Positions 24,579 through 36,145 of a DNA stretch of 64,000 bases are shown piece after piece. This stretch comes from Zygnema cylindricum (taxonomy: Eukaryota > Streptophyta > Zygnematophyceae > Zygnematales > Zygnemataceae). Under the pieces are notes generated by a model. That model ran no database searches, had not been told where the DNA came from, and saw nothing but the letters and a program-made list of their open reading frames with translations. The stretch spans positions 64,001 to 128,000 of the forward strand of contig JBBHKE010000303.1 of NCBI GenBank assembly GCA_037447655.1. The letters are read 5' to 3'. A program made the position numbers and the translations under genes. Position 1 is the first letter of the stretch. Each line of letters starts with the position of its first letter.

Positions 24579-25214
24579 TCATGGCAAGCAACAGAATCGC
24601 TCATTAATATTCATGATGACAAAGGAAAGGAGATTGAAAAAGAGGGAGATATTAACGACAACGATAACAATAAGGTTGTTTCCAAGAAACATCAGAACGA
24701 AACGGGAAAAGAAATTGGAGATTGGTGGAATAATTTACCCAACAAAAAATGATTATGCAAAATTATGTTTTTTTTAGAAGATTTGTATGGTGCACGGTTA
24801 TGAGAGTTTGAATTTCAGTTTATTACTTTTAGAAACATTGTGTAATTTACATTTGGATTTCAAATATTGGAAACTTGGGAAAGTATAAAATTTGGGATTT
24901 TGGGATTATAAAATAACCATATGTTTGAATGTGAGAGATGTCAAACTAAACAAATGTTTTAGACATGTCGAATTTTGAAATATTTGCGAGTTTGAATATT
25001 TTTCATTTAGGGAATTAGATTTGAAATTTGGGAAAATAAATAATTAACATTAATGTGAAAATATGGGTTACTTGTGGCCACATATTGATTTATATTATAT
25101 ATTTGGAATTGGTTTTCGAATTATATTGCATTTTTTGAATGGTAAAAAAATTGGATTTTTAATTTTATTGATGTTATAATTAGAAGTGTAATATCACAAA
25201 TTTGGAATAGTAGG
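24579..25214. other. AT-rich non-coding stretch after the hAT relic
   Basis: Probably the 3' part of the hAT element: AT-rich, with repeated 'ttggga' and 'aatttgg' words and no open frame. No terminal inverted repeat was recognised. Confidence 0.4.
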
Positions 25215-25787
25215 TAATACTACCAAGTAGCACTAGTACTAGCAGCTGCAGCTAGTACTAGCAGTTATACTAGTAGCTATTAATGCTAGTACTAGTGCTG
25301 CAGGTGGTAGTACTAGCTGCAGCTACTAGTACTAGTGCTGCAGCTGCTAGCACTAGTGCTGCAGTTGGTAGTACTAGCAGCTGGTAATACTAGCAGCTGT
25401 TGCTAGTACTAGTGTTGCAGGTGGTAGTACTAGCTGCAAGTGATAGCACTAGTGCTGCAGCTCGTAGAATAGTAGCACTAGCAGCAGCTGCTAGCACTAG
25501 TGCTGCAGTTGATAGTAATAGTTGCAGCTGCTAGCACTAGTGCTGCAGCTTGTAGTACTAGCAGCAGCTGCTAATACTAGTGCTGCAGCTCGTAGTTGCT
25601 AGCACTAGTGCTGCAGCTGGTAACACTAGCTGCAGGTGCTACCACTACTGCTGCAGCTCGTAGTACTAGTAGCTGCTAGCACTACTGTTGCAGCTTGTAG
25701 TACTAGCTGCAGCTGCTAGCACTAATGCTGCAGCTCGTAGTACTAGCAGCTGCTGCAACTACTAGTGCTGCAGCTCGTAGTACTAGC
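25215..25787. repeat. Degenerate minisatellite rich in CTAGTACTAG and CAGCTGCAG palindromes
   Basis: The interval is built from variants of 'gctagtactagtgctgcag' in head-to-tail and inverted order. The spacing of 'ctagtgctgcag' words is about 40-50 bases. Every unit contains short palindromes. It continues at 26513 after the Y LTR insertion. Not coding. Confidence 0.75.
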
Positions 25788-26512
25788 TGTTGTCTTTTTG
25801 GAAAGCTTTTAGTCTCAGAGCAACGCAGCTGCTTTACAGTCAAAGCAGCGCAACTGCTGTACAGACAGAGCAGCGCAGCTGCTATACAACAGAGCAGCTG
25901 CTATACAGCAGAGCAGCGCAGCAGCAGAGCAGCTGCTATACAGCAGAGCACCGCAGCAGCAGAGCAGCGCAACAGCAAAGCTTAAACACAGACAGGACAA
26001 GGCAACCATGATTATGTTTGATATGGTCCGTACGGACAACGCAACATCTAATATTCTTAATGTGATTCTGTACAGGATAGAGCAACTGCGATAGATACGA
26101 TTCTAGTTAGCTTAATGATAGCTTAGTGGTAGCTTAGTGATACCTCAATGGTAGCTTGACAGATTAGTGGTAGCTTGGTGGTTTGATGTACCTCTCAAGT
26201 ACAATGGTGTTGCCAGTTCAACACAAGTATAAGACTTAGGACTCATAGCATATTATGTATCCAGACTTCGAAGTAGTAAAACTGCAGACATTTTTTGGGA
26301 GACTTCTGAGTATTATATCTTGAGTGTTGTCGGGTCAATTGTGCTATAACTTTGGGAGTTATCAGTGTTTATGCTACTCTACATTTTGATAGAGTTTTGT
26401 GAGGTTTGGATGCTTGTATAAGAATTGGTGAGCACTTAAGAACATCTGTTTGGAAGGATTCTTGATAGCTTCTGACTGCTCCTCCACCTGCACTGGTGGT
26501 TGTAGAACAACA
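25788..26512 (+). mobile_element. Solo LTR of copia family Y
   Basis: 725 bp, TGTTGT..ACAACA, with perfect CTAGC target duplications (25783-25787 and 26513-26517). It proves that the Y LTR runs past the gag start region to 'gtagaacaaca'. In this copy about 33 bases holding the gag ATG and Ser/Thr codons are deleted (near 26475). Confidence 0.92.
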
Positions 26513-26725
26513 CTAGCAGCTACTAGCACTTGTGGTGCAGCTGGTAGTACTAGCTACAACAAGTAGTACTAGCTGTAGCTGCTAGCACTAGTGCAGCAAC
26601 TGCTAGTACTAGAAGCAGATGCTAATACTAGTGTTGCAGCTGGTAGTAGCTACAACACTAGTACTAGCACCTGCCGCCAGTACTACTAGCTACAGAAGCA
26701 GTAGTACTGGCAGCAGACTACAAAA
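26513..26725. repeat. Second half of the CTAG/CAGCTG minisatellite
   Basis: Same unit type as 25215-25787, resuming exactly at the CTAGC duplication. Units become more degenerate to the right and end in 'ctacaaaaaaaataaaac'. Confidence 0.7.
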
Positions 26726-26734
26726 AAAATAAAA

Positions 26735-26840
26735 CTCGAAATTCATTCGATATATCGCGATATATTATATCAGCGATAGATCAGCTAAATATCGCGATAT
26801 TTCGATAATCGATATATTGAGGCGATATATCGATTATCGG
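26735..26840. repeat. Cluster of TATCGCGATA / TCGATATATCG palindromes
   Basis: Within about 100 bases there are several overlapping self-complementary words: 'tatatcgcgatata' (26751-26764), 'tatcgcgata' near 26790 and 'cgatatatcgat' near 26823. Composition is strongly AT with CG steps. Function unknown. Confidence 0.5.
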
Positions 26841-26889
26841 GTACCTAAAATTCGGTACATATCGAACATCGGCAAGTGGTTCTCGATAC

Positions 26890-27365
26890 CCAACACTATT
26901 TGTAGGACACTTAGTCATTTTTGGACTGAGGAACTTTTCTGTACCAAATCTGTTTTTGGTCATTTTTGTTAATTTCATCTGAGAATTGCTCACACATCTA
27001 TCAGCCGAACTATCTGATATTTTGCATGTGTGTTCCTCATTGTATTAAAAATATTAATGCAAATTTGCAGACCTAGTGTGTGTCTATTTTAACTGGGGCT
27101 TCATTGTAAAGTTGGTCAAATTTATCAAAGTTCTGGCAAACTGTTTTTTTGCAAATTTGAGTGAGTGATGTGATCGGTCAGCTTGGTATTTATATATGAA
27201 AATTGCTGGGAATACTAAGTGGCCTAGAAAATACCTATTAATGTAGTTTAAAATGTTTTTTTTTATTCTGTAGAATTCTGAGTGGATTCAAAGTAGGTTG
27301 TTTTTGGGGTAGTTTGTGGTGCTTCCGAGGGTAAATCCATGGCTGGAAATGGCTATGGACAATAT
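26890..27365 (+). repeat. LTR fragment, W-like family
   Basis: Collinear with 3958-4372: 'gtcatttttgga', 'aatttcatctgagaattgctc', 'ttgtttttggggtagtttgtggtgc'. No clean termini. Followed by 185 bases of unassigned DNA up to the solo LTR target duplication. Confidence 0.5.
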
Positions 27366-27550
27366 CACTGACCTTAAACCGTTGACAAACCCAATAAATT
27401 ACCAACCGGTAGACCTCAGGTTTCTTGGTCAACGATTTGCTGGTTTCAGCTAACTGATGTGTATCACTGGATGATTTTTTGTTGAAAGGCAGAAAGTCCA
27501 ATTTGGCAGCAACTAACGATATCATCTCGATTAAAGTAAATGGTCCGATG

Positions 27551-28859
27551 TGAAATTCTATGGGCTCCATTGCCACACAGAATTCGTAGGTCCAAAGGAA
27601 GCTAATTTAGATAGTGCCGACTCTAAGTTAATATAAACCCAAATGATTGACCCCTTGACAATCATAACCCCATTACAGCTTCACCCTTGTGAAATAAGAC
27701 TTTCTGTGTGCTCAGTTTCACTACAGAATGCAAAGTTAGAATAGTAGTTTAGGATAACATTCCCCACTTTGACTTTCTCTTAGAAATGCAGCCACCCAGG
27801 CAGGCAAATAATATAACCGACTACAACCTTGTGTAGCCTGGACACCCTTGAGTCCGCAGCAACAAGAATCACTGAATTTGGTCAACTGAATTGATAGTTA
27901 TGGCTGGCCAAAGTTTGCCATTTATACAAGGTGCTCTCTTGGAGAGGCAGCTACCTACCAGAAATATTCTAAGTCCTAAACCCCTCTCTAAACCCTCTAG
28001 TACTGAGGTACGAACCAATCACATTACTGTATAGTACAAAAAAGTACAAATGCCGGTGTACCTTTTGTACGGACATCGTACGACATGGCTAATAAGTCAA
28101 CATATGTCCTATCCGGATTCGCTCTTGTATTCTCCGGAATTCCTGCCTCCAAATCTTATCTCTCCACGTGGCGCCAGGTCATGCCGCGTCAGAAAACGGT
28201 ACCGTACAAGAAAGTACAAGTGCCGGAGTACTTTCTGTACGTACATTGTACAATGTCGCCATAGTGCGACATTTGTCACTCCCGGATTTGTTTTCTGCCG
28301 TTCCGGAAATTCCGTAATCCCGTACGATGTTGCCACGTGTCATCCGGAGTGGCGGCGTCTGCAAACTGCCAAATTTTCCTTTCCGCGATGTCGGCGCTTA
28401 CCACGGCCGTCCGATTTACATCGTAACTAAAACGGACCGTCGAAATAAATGTCCGTACTATTTATTTCGTCCGGTGCTAAAAGTACAGCTGTTTCTATGC
28501 CCTGAATACCGTAATCAAGTTAAATGGAATTCCCTACCTGTAACTATATAAATATCTATCAAACCCTACATATAATAGCACTAGTCCTAGACTAAATGGA
28601 CAAAGCTAACGTCTACGGGACGATTCACTGACGGTAGGTACCAGGATCAATTCCTAGGTCCGTCAAATACCATTTTGGTAAACATACCTATATTATCTAT
28701 TCCTGTCTCTCTGGAGAGCTTAGGCAGCCATGGCTCTAGCTCCCTCTCCAGCCTTCAGTGACTACGACAAGTGTGGGGGCTTGGAGAAGGGAGTCAGGGG
28801 CAGACTGCCTCTACTCTTTTCTATCTAATAAAGACCTAGAAAATACCCAAATATCAACA
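27551..28859 (-). mobile_element. Solo LTR, copia family X subtype a, with internal duplication
   Basis: Perfect CGATG duplications flank it (27546-27550 and 28860-28864). Minus-strand termini are TGTTGATATT..GAATTTCA. At 1309 bp it is about 200 bases longer than its relatives because the GTAC-rich U3 block is present twice (about 28020-28150 and 28195-28335). Apparent open frames inside it are not genes. Confidence 0.9.
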
Positions 28860-28868
28860 CGATGTACT

Positions 28869-29585
28869 TGTTGTCTTTTTGGAAAGCTTTCAGTCTCAAA
28901 GCAGCGCAGCTGCTTTACATATAGAGCAGCGCAGCTGCTACACAACAGAGCAGCGCAGCTGCTATACAGCAGAGCAGCTGCTATACAGCAGAGCAGCTGC
29001 TATACAGCAGAGCAGCGCAACAGCAGAGCAGCGTAGCAGCGAAGCTGCAACACAGACAGGAAAACGCAACGTCTGATATTCTTAATGTGATTCTGTACAG
29101 GATAGAGCAACTGCGACAGATACGAATCTAGTTAGCTTAGTGATAGCTCAGTGGTAGCTTAGTGATAGCTCAATGGTAGCTTGACAAATTAGTGGTAGCT
29201 TGGTGGTTTGATGTACGTCTCAAGTACATTGGTGTTGCTAGTTCAACACAAGTATAAGACTTAGGACTCATAACATATTATGTATCCAGACTTCCAAGTA
29301 GTAAAACTGCAGACAATTTTTGGGAAACTTCTGAGTAATATATCTTGAGTGTTGTCAGGTCAATTCTGCTGAAACTTTGGGAGTTATCAGTGTTTATGCT
29401 ACTCTATATTCTGATAGAGTTTTGTGAGGTTTGGATGCTTGTATAAGAATTGGTGAGCACTTAACAACAGTGGTTTGGTAGGATACTTGATAGCTTCTAA
29501 GAGTGTATCATGTCTACTTCTACTACTACTGCTGCTCCACTACTACTGCTGCTCCTCCACCTGCACCGGTGGTTGTAGAACAACA
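28869..29585 (+). repeat. 5' LTR of Y3
   Basis: 717 bp, TGTTGT..ACAACA; the minisatellite has about six 'gcagctgctatacagcaga' units (28900-29030). It contains the gag ATG at 29510, with a duplicated 'actactactgctgctcc' block (29520-29552) that changes the N-terminal Ser/Thr/Ala run. The primer-binding site 'gttatgggcctgac' follows at 29587. Confidence 0.85.
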
Positions 29586-32500
29586 AGTTATGGGCCTGAC
29601 ATCAAGAATTCCTATCTTTTCCGAGGATAAGTATGTTTACTTGGCGGATATGGTGGAAACACATTTTGAAAATGTCAATCTTTTGGATATATTGGATGGT
29701 TCGCTGGATGAATCTGATCCATCATGGTCTAAGAAAAATACGCAAGCTCGTTCTATTCTGAAATTTTGTATATCTGAGGACTTAGCTATGTCTCGGATAA
29801 AGATGAAAAAAACAATTGATATCTGGAAATCTCTTAAAAGTGATTATGAAAAGGCCAATGTCCAAGAAGAGCTTCTATTGGCTGGAAAAATTTGGGACTA
29901 TAAGTACACTGGCGGTACAATGGCTAAATATTCTAACAAATTTCGTATCCTTGTAGATGCACATGCTTGTGCAGGTGGGGTGTTTCCTCCTTTTCAATAG
30001 GCGGCATTGCTCATGAGGGGTCTCCCTCGTAGTATGAAAGGAGCATCTGACATGCTCAAACAAAAAAAAAAAAGCTAGCTGGACTTTACAGTTAGCCATC
30101 AATATTTTACTAGAGGAGGAAGCTACATCTAATATTCTCAATGCTGAGCAAGTAGAGGCTTTTAATTCAGACTTTGAGAGAAAAGGACAGTTTAATCAGC
30201 AAAAGAATCAGTTTAATCAGTTCAGACATTTTAATCAAAGTGGAAATAGACAATCCAACAATGCATGCTTTTATTGTAGTGAGAGAGGTCATGGATACAA
30301 ATTTTGTCCTAAGCTTAAAAAAGCTAACGATACAGGTTTATACCGGCCGGGATGGCAACAAAGCCAGTTTTACAAAGGCTTCACGGGGACTACACCTCGT
30401 GGAAATGCACTATTTTCAACTTCTTCGTCTCTCCAAGACGAGACTTTGACGGTTTCTACGGAGGACGATACGGATCTATTCGCTATGGCGGCTGGAATGA
30501 AGGGCGCCAAGGACCCCGGATGGATAATGGATAGAGGAGCGTCAGCCCACATGTGCTGGAACAAGACCATCTTCAAAAATTTGAAAGCAACGCCGGAGAA
30601 AAATATTTATTATGCTTGTGGAATGAGTGTCCAAACTCGTGCTGTGGGTGATGTATCCTTACTAGTTGATGTAGAAGGAAAAGCAATTGAAATGACTCTT
30701 CACAATGTCTTATTTGTGCCTGACTTTAAGAAAAATTTGTTTTTTACGTCGTTGGTAGAGAGCAAAGGCTTTCAGGTTAATTTGAAAAATGGTCGGTAGG
30801 TTGTTAGCAAAAATGGCAAGGTTGCGGTTACAGGTACTACAGATAGTAGCAAGATGTATCGCATGGATTAACCAATACAAAAGAGAATGATGTTTTGTAC
30901 TCTGGTGTTTTGCACTCAGATGAGTTGTGGCATAAAAGATTAGGCCATGTTAATTATGATAGTTTGAGGAAAATGGTCATTGCAAGAAAAAAAGAGGGTG
31001 TATCAATCACAGATGGGCCGGTCAAAACTTGCGATGGTTGCGCTTAAGGCAAAATCCACAGGTTGTCATTTCCTAAGGAGTCTGAGCATCGGTCAACGAA
31101 ACTTTTACAACAAATTCATTCGGATGTCTTTGGTCCGGCGAAGGTTCCATCTGCCGGAGGGATGAAATACTTGGTCACCTTCACAAATGATTTCTCCAGG
31201 TTTACAAAAGTTTACTTCATGAAGGAGAAGAGTGAAGTGTTTGGTCACTTCGAACACTATAAAGCATGGGCTGAAAAACTTCATAATTAATCTATTTTGC
31301 TGCTCAGATCGGACAATGGTGGTGAATATATATCGAAAGAATTTGAAACCTTTTTACTCGAGGAAGGCATTAGTCATCTATTGACTGTTCCATATTCACC
31401 GGAATAAAATGGGGTGTCGGAAAGACTGAATAGAACTCTCACGGAAAGCGCTAGGTCTATGCTCGCAGATAAAACTGTGATTCTAAAATTTTGGGTTGAG
31501 GCTCTAAATTGTGAAGTTTATATTAAAAATAGGATAGGATCAAGATCAGTAGAAACAACTCCTAACGAAATCTGGACAGGTAGCAAACCAGATGTTAGCC
31601 ATTCAAGGTCTTTGGTAGTCAATGCTTTATATTGGATACGTCTATAGATAGATGGAAAATGGAACCGAAGGGATTACCGGGTATTCTGTTAGGATATGAT
31701 GATCACTCAAAAGGTTATAGAGTCTTTGTGTTTGAAAGGCAGAAAATGGTTGTAGCTAGAAACATCATAAGGATGAACTAGACTCCATAGATTTATTTCA
31801 AATGACAGAGCAACAAAAGCAACAAAAAGTACAGGAGTATGTCATCTTAGATTGCATGCAGGAAATTGTCTCGCAGATTCCACAAACTCTGGTAATGACT
31901 CCGGAGTCAGACTCTCTCCAAGTTCCTCACCAACTTCGGGTCCACACGGACCAAGAGCAGTCAATACACACGGATTGCCCCCAGCGCAATCAGTGCAATC
32001 AGCACAATGCGCGGCATCCGATGATCTCAGCCTCAGAATTTCCGGAGGGAAGAAGATCAAGAAGCCGCCTACAAGCAAACTCTCACTTTGCCTACGCGGC
32101 AGTCTCAGGGGAGCCCTTGACCATCCAAGAGGCCTTCTCATCACCAGAGCGGAATCACTGGATTGAGGCGGCAAACGACGAAATGAAGTCGATCATGGAG
32201 GCTCAAACATGAGAGCTCGTGGGCCTTCCTCCAGACCGAAAAGCGATCGGCAGCATATGGGTATTCAAGGTGAAGTTAAATCCCGATAACACCATTGAAC
32301 GCTATAAGGCCAGACTTGTGGCGAAAGGGTACAATAAAAAGGAAGGAATCAATTTTGAAGAAACATTTTCTCCGGTTGTAAGATTTCCAACAGTTAGGAT
32401 TTTGCTGTCCCTAGCTGCTATAGAAGATATGGAAATTCATCAGATGGATGTAAAAATGGCCTTTTTGCATGGAGAACTAGAAGAGACCATTTACATGCAG

Positions 32501-33687
32501 CAGCCTGAAAAGTATGTGGAACCAGGAAAAGAGCACTTAGTATGCAAGTTGCTAAATCTTTGTACGGCCTAAAACACGACCCCAGACAATGGAATATAAA
32601 GCTTGATGAATTCTTGACTAGTCTAGGATTTCAAAAGATAAGTTCTAATCACTCTGTCTACGTTCTAAAGGGTGAAAATGGGATAGTGTATATAGCAGTA
32701 TATGTAGATGATATGCTATTAATTAGCAAATCAATGGCTGAAATTAACAAAATCAAAACTGCTCTAAACTCACGGTTCGAGATGAAAGACCTTGGTGAGG
32801 CAAAATATATTTTGGGTATCCAGGTAAAGAGGGCTAAAAATAGGAAAATAATAAAATTGACTCAAAAAGAGGCTATTGGAAACATGTTGGATGAGTACGG
32901 AATGCGGTGGGCAAAAGGATGTCTAACTCCAATGGAGTTTCGGCAAAAGTTAGAGGGAGAAGAGATAGAACCAGGTGTCATTGTTAGCGAGTATTTAGAG
33001 TCAGGGGAGAATGATCATATGACAATAATACCTTATAGAGAGATAGTGGGAAGCTTAATATATTTCATGAACTTTACCCGTCCTGACATTGCTGCAGCAG
33101 TCGAGGTACTGAGGAGGAGTCTAGAAAATCCGAGAAAATCTGATCTTGATGCAGCAAGGAGAGTCTTAAGATATTTCGCAGGAATCAAAGATCTCAAACT
33201 CACTCTAGGCGGAGGAGAAGTCAAGCTGCTAACATGGAGTGATGCAAACTATGGCCACATGCCAACCCGAAAATCCACCACGGGATTCGTTCTACAAATT
33301 GGGAACGGTACTTGCTGCTGAAGCAGCAAACTTCAAAAGGTTACACCACAGTCGACAATGGAGTCAGAATATATGGCAGCAAGCTCGGCCCTCAAAGAAC
33401 TCTTATGGGTAAAATCCATATTACAAGAACTATGATACATGCTACTTGATCCACAGGTAATCTGGTGTGATAACCAGGCTGCCATTACCATTGCTTCTAA
33501 CCCGAGTCATCACTTCAAAAGCAAACACATGGATGTACGATTACACTTTGTAAGAGAGAAGGTGTTCTCTAGAGTGATTAAATTATGTTATTTGCCAGAT
33601 GCAAAAATGATTGTTGATATGCTCACTAAAGCCCTTCCTGCTCCTAAGCTGAAGTATTGTAGGGACGCAGTGGGATTAAGTGAATAG
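29510..33687 (+). pseudogene. Y3 gag-pol polyprotein, Ty1/copia, broken
   Basis: Same domain order as Y2. Gag runs to a TAG at 29998; the CCHC knuckle 'CFYCSERGHGYKFC' is near 30265-30310. The protease reads 'WIMDRGASAHMC' (30530-30541 = D-R-G-A), so the catalytic D-T/S-G triad has lost its Thr. 'ELWHKRLGHVNYD' is near 30930; a TAA at about 31045 follows 'CDGCA', identical to Y2. Then integrase core 31063-31650; RT from 32219 with 'YKARLVAKGYN' and Y-V-D-D at 32701-32712; RNase H with 'LTWSDANYGHMP'; a TGA near 33434 identical to Y2; then 'WCDNQAAITIASNPSHH'; end at 33687. Additional frameshifts are near 30070, 31600 and 32560. Confidence 0.86.
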
Positions 33688-33847
33688 TTGAATTGCTGCA
33701 CTGCTATACTGTCACTCAGCGATAATTCCACTATTTTGAGGTAATGGGACTGGGTGACTTGCTAATTGCTATATTGTTATGCTGCGATGCTGCGCTAGTT
33801 TATCACCGCAGCTGCGCCAGGATACTGAGTCAAAAGCTTTAGGGGAG

Positions 33848-34520
33848 TGTTGTCTTTTTGGAAAGCTTTCAGTCTCAGAGCAGCGCAGCTGCTTTACAGA
33901 CAGAGCAGCGCAGCTGCTATACAACAGAGCAGCGCAGCTGCTATACAGCAGAGCAGCTGCTATACAGCAGAGCAGCGCAGCAGTAGAGCAGCGAAGCTGC
34001 AACACAGACAGGACAACGCAACGTCTGATATTCTTAATGTGATTTTGTATAGGATAGAGCAATTGCGATAGATACTATTCTAGTTAGCTTAATGATAGCT
34101 CAGTGGTAGCTTAGTGATAGCTCAATGGTAGCTTGACAGATTAGTGGTAGCTTGGTGGTTTGATGTACCTCTCAAGTACACTGGTGTTGCCAGTTCAACA
34201 CAAGCATAAGACTTAGGACTCATAACATATTATGTATCCAGACTTCCAAGTAGTAAAACTGCTGACAGTTTTTGGGAAACTTTTAAGTAATATATCTTGA
34301 GTGTTGTCAAGTCAATTTTGCTGAAACTTTGGGAGTTATCAGTGTTTATGCTACTCTATATTCTGATAGAGTTTTGTGAGGTTTGGATGCTTATATAAGA
34401 ATTGGTGAGCACTTAACAACAGTTGTTTGGTAGGATACTTGATAGCTTCTGAGAGTGTATCATGTCTACTTCTACTACTACTGCTCCTCCTCCACCTGCA
34501 CCGGTGGTAATAGAACAACA
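33848..34520 (+). repeat. 3' LTR of Y3
   Basis: 673 bp, the shortest Y LTR; it has only four or so minisatellite units (33885-33985). It ends 'aatagaacaaca' and is followed at once by gypsy integrase sequence in the opposite orientation. Confidence 0.82.
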
Positions 34521-36095
34521 GTTTTTAGGAGCGAATTTCCTCGTAAGATCTAATTTTCCCTCGATCTTGCACCTGTAATGAGTTGTTGAAAGCCAAACTT
34601 TGTCACCTTTACTTACCACCCAATCACTTCGTTTAGGGTTAGAATTTTATTCTTTTCTTCTTTGTGCCTCCACTAATGCATCCCTAACTGTTTTCCAAAT
34701 CTTTTGAATGCATTCACAAAACTTCGTTCCAAAACCCCTACTCTCTTGAGTGACCCATGTTATTAAGTCTAATGCTTCTCTCGGTTGATATTCGTATGCA
34801 ACTTCAAACGGTGAGAATCTTGTACAAGCATGTCTACATGAATTGTATGCAAATTCCATTAATGGTAGTTTACATTCCCACTTGTTTTGAACTCCACTCC
34901 AAACAGTCCTTAGCATTTTTTCCAGTGTACGGTTCATCTTTTGTGTTTGTCCATCTGTTTGAGGATGATAAGAGGTACTCATTGTTAATTCAGTGCCTAA
35001 ATTTTGCTGCAATTCTTTCCAAAATGCAGACGTAAATCTAGTATCCCTATCACTGACTATAGAGAGTCGAGCCCCATGATATCTGACCACGTTGTCAAAA
35101 TATAACTTTGCAATAACTACAAGTGGATGAGTAGTTTTGCAAAGGATAAACATTGGCATTTTACTGAACCTATCTACTACGACCATGATAATGTCATTTC
35201 TTTTAGATGTGGTTGGCAACAAGATAATAAAATCCCTACTGACACATTTCCATGGTCTTTTGATGATATCTAAAGGTTTTAAGAGAACTGTAGGTTTCTG
35301 GTTACTAAGTTTAATCTGCTGACAAGGGACACAACATTCCACGTGTTTCGACACCTCATTTGCCATCCCGGGCCAAAACAATCTACTCTTCAACCGACTA
35401 AGAGTTTTATCTCGACTTAGATGTCCTGAATGCTCATAAGCTTCCCGTAAAAGTTGTTTTTTTAAGTCTCCTACTTCAAGAATGCATAATCTCTCATCTG
35501 TTTGCAAATTCAGTAAACAATATTCTATTCTAAAGTTTTTAACATGCCTCACATTCAATGTGTCAAAATTCCTTCACAAAATAATCTTACAAATCACAGC
35601 AAAATAAAATTCTTTATCATAACCATTTCTAACAGCATCTAAAACCAATTCATCCCGAAACATCACACTTATTTCAAAACATCTACTTAAAGGGCTTGCG
35701 AGTACATTGGTCTTTCCAGGAATATGTTTGACATTAAATTTAAAATGTGACAATATCTGCATCCACCTAACCTGTCTGTCAATCATAATATGTGCATCAC
35801 TTAATCTTTGTAGATAGGAGAGTGCCAAATTATCACATTGAACTGTAAATTTTTTATTATGCAAATAACAAAGCCATTTCACCAATGCATGAACTATTGC
35901 AAGTAATCCCTTTTCCAGTGCCAGATAGTTTTTTTCAACATCATTGAATTTCTTGGACTAAAAAGCAATAGGATGAAAATGTTTGCCGAATTTTTGATTA
36001 TTCAATGCACCTAGACCTTTATCACATGCATCTGTAGTGATCCAAATTTCAAACTCCCCAATAGGATCAAGATACACCAGTGTAGGGGCAAAGGT
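34521..36095 (-). pseudogene. Ty3/gypsy relic G2: RNase H and integrase
   Basis: Minus strand, entering within RNase H near 36095 ('FEIWITTDACDKGLGALN', 'FNDVEKNYLALEKGLLAIV') and continuing 'KHIPGKTNVLASPLSR' (35574-35885). After a stop and frame change comes an integrase (34647-35558): zinc site H..H..C-x2-C ('YEHSGHLSRDKT', 'CVPCQQIK'), catalytic D in 'VSRDFIILLP', D in 'IVSDRDTRF', E in the region after 'SYHPQTDGQ' (here Q-K-M-N; the usual T-E is changed, so the Glu is lost). A GPY/F-like C-terminus 'GDKVWLSTTHYRCKI' lies near 34610-34570. RT, protease, gag and LTRs are missing. It differs clearly from G1. Confidence 0.82.
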
Positions 36096-36145
36096 CTGCT
36101 GTTTTGAAAGCTTTAGTCCTCACTAAGCTTCATAGGTGAGGGGAG
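36096..36145 (+). other. Internal tail and polypurine tract of copia W
   Basis: 'ttgaaagctttagtcctc' and 'ataggtgaggggag' parallel the sequence just before the Y 3' LTRs ('aaagctttaggggag'). It therefore marks the end of a W internal region before the LTR that starts at 36146. Confidence 0.45.

Larger units (their letters stand above)
28869..34520 (+). mobile_element. Ty1/copia retrotransposon Y3, complete but defective
   Basis: 5' LTR 28869-29585, gag-pol, polypurine tract to 33847, and 3' LTR 33848-34520. The flanks gtact (28864-28868) and gtttt (34521-34525) do not match well, unlike those of Y2 and Y4. The left neighbour is the target site of a solo X LTR four bases away and the right neighbour is a gypsy integrase, so the element may be a recombinant between two insertions. 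Confidence 0.85.

Noticed and set aside
34521-36095. Endogenous pararetrovirus
   Set aside because: An integrase with zinc site and core follows RNase H, and no movement or coat protein is seen; it is a Ty3/gypsy relic.
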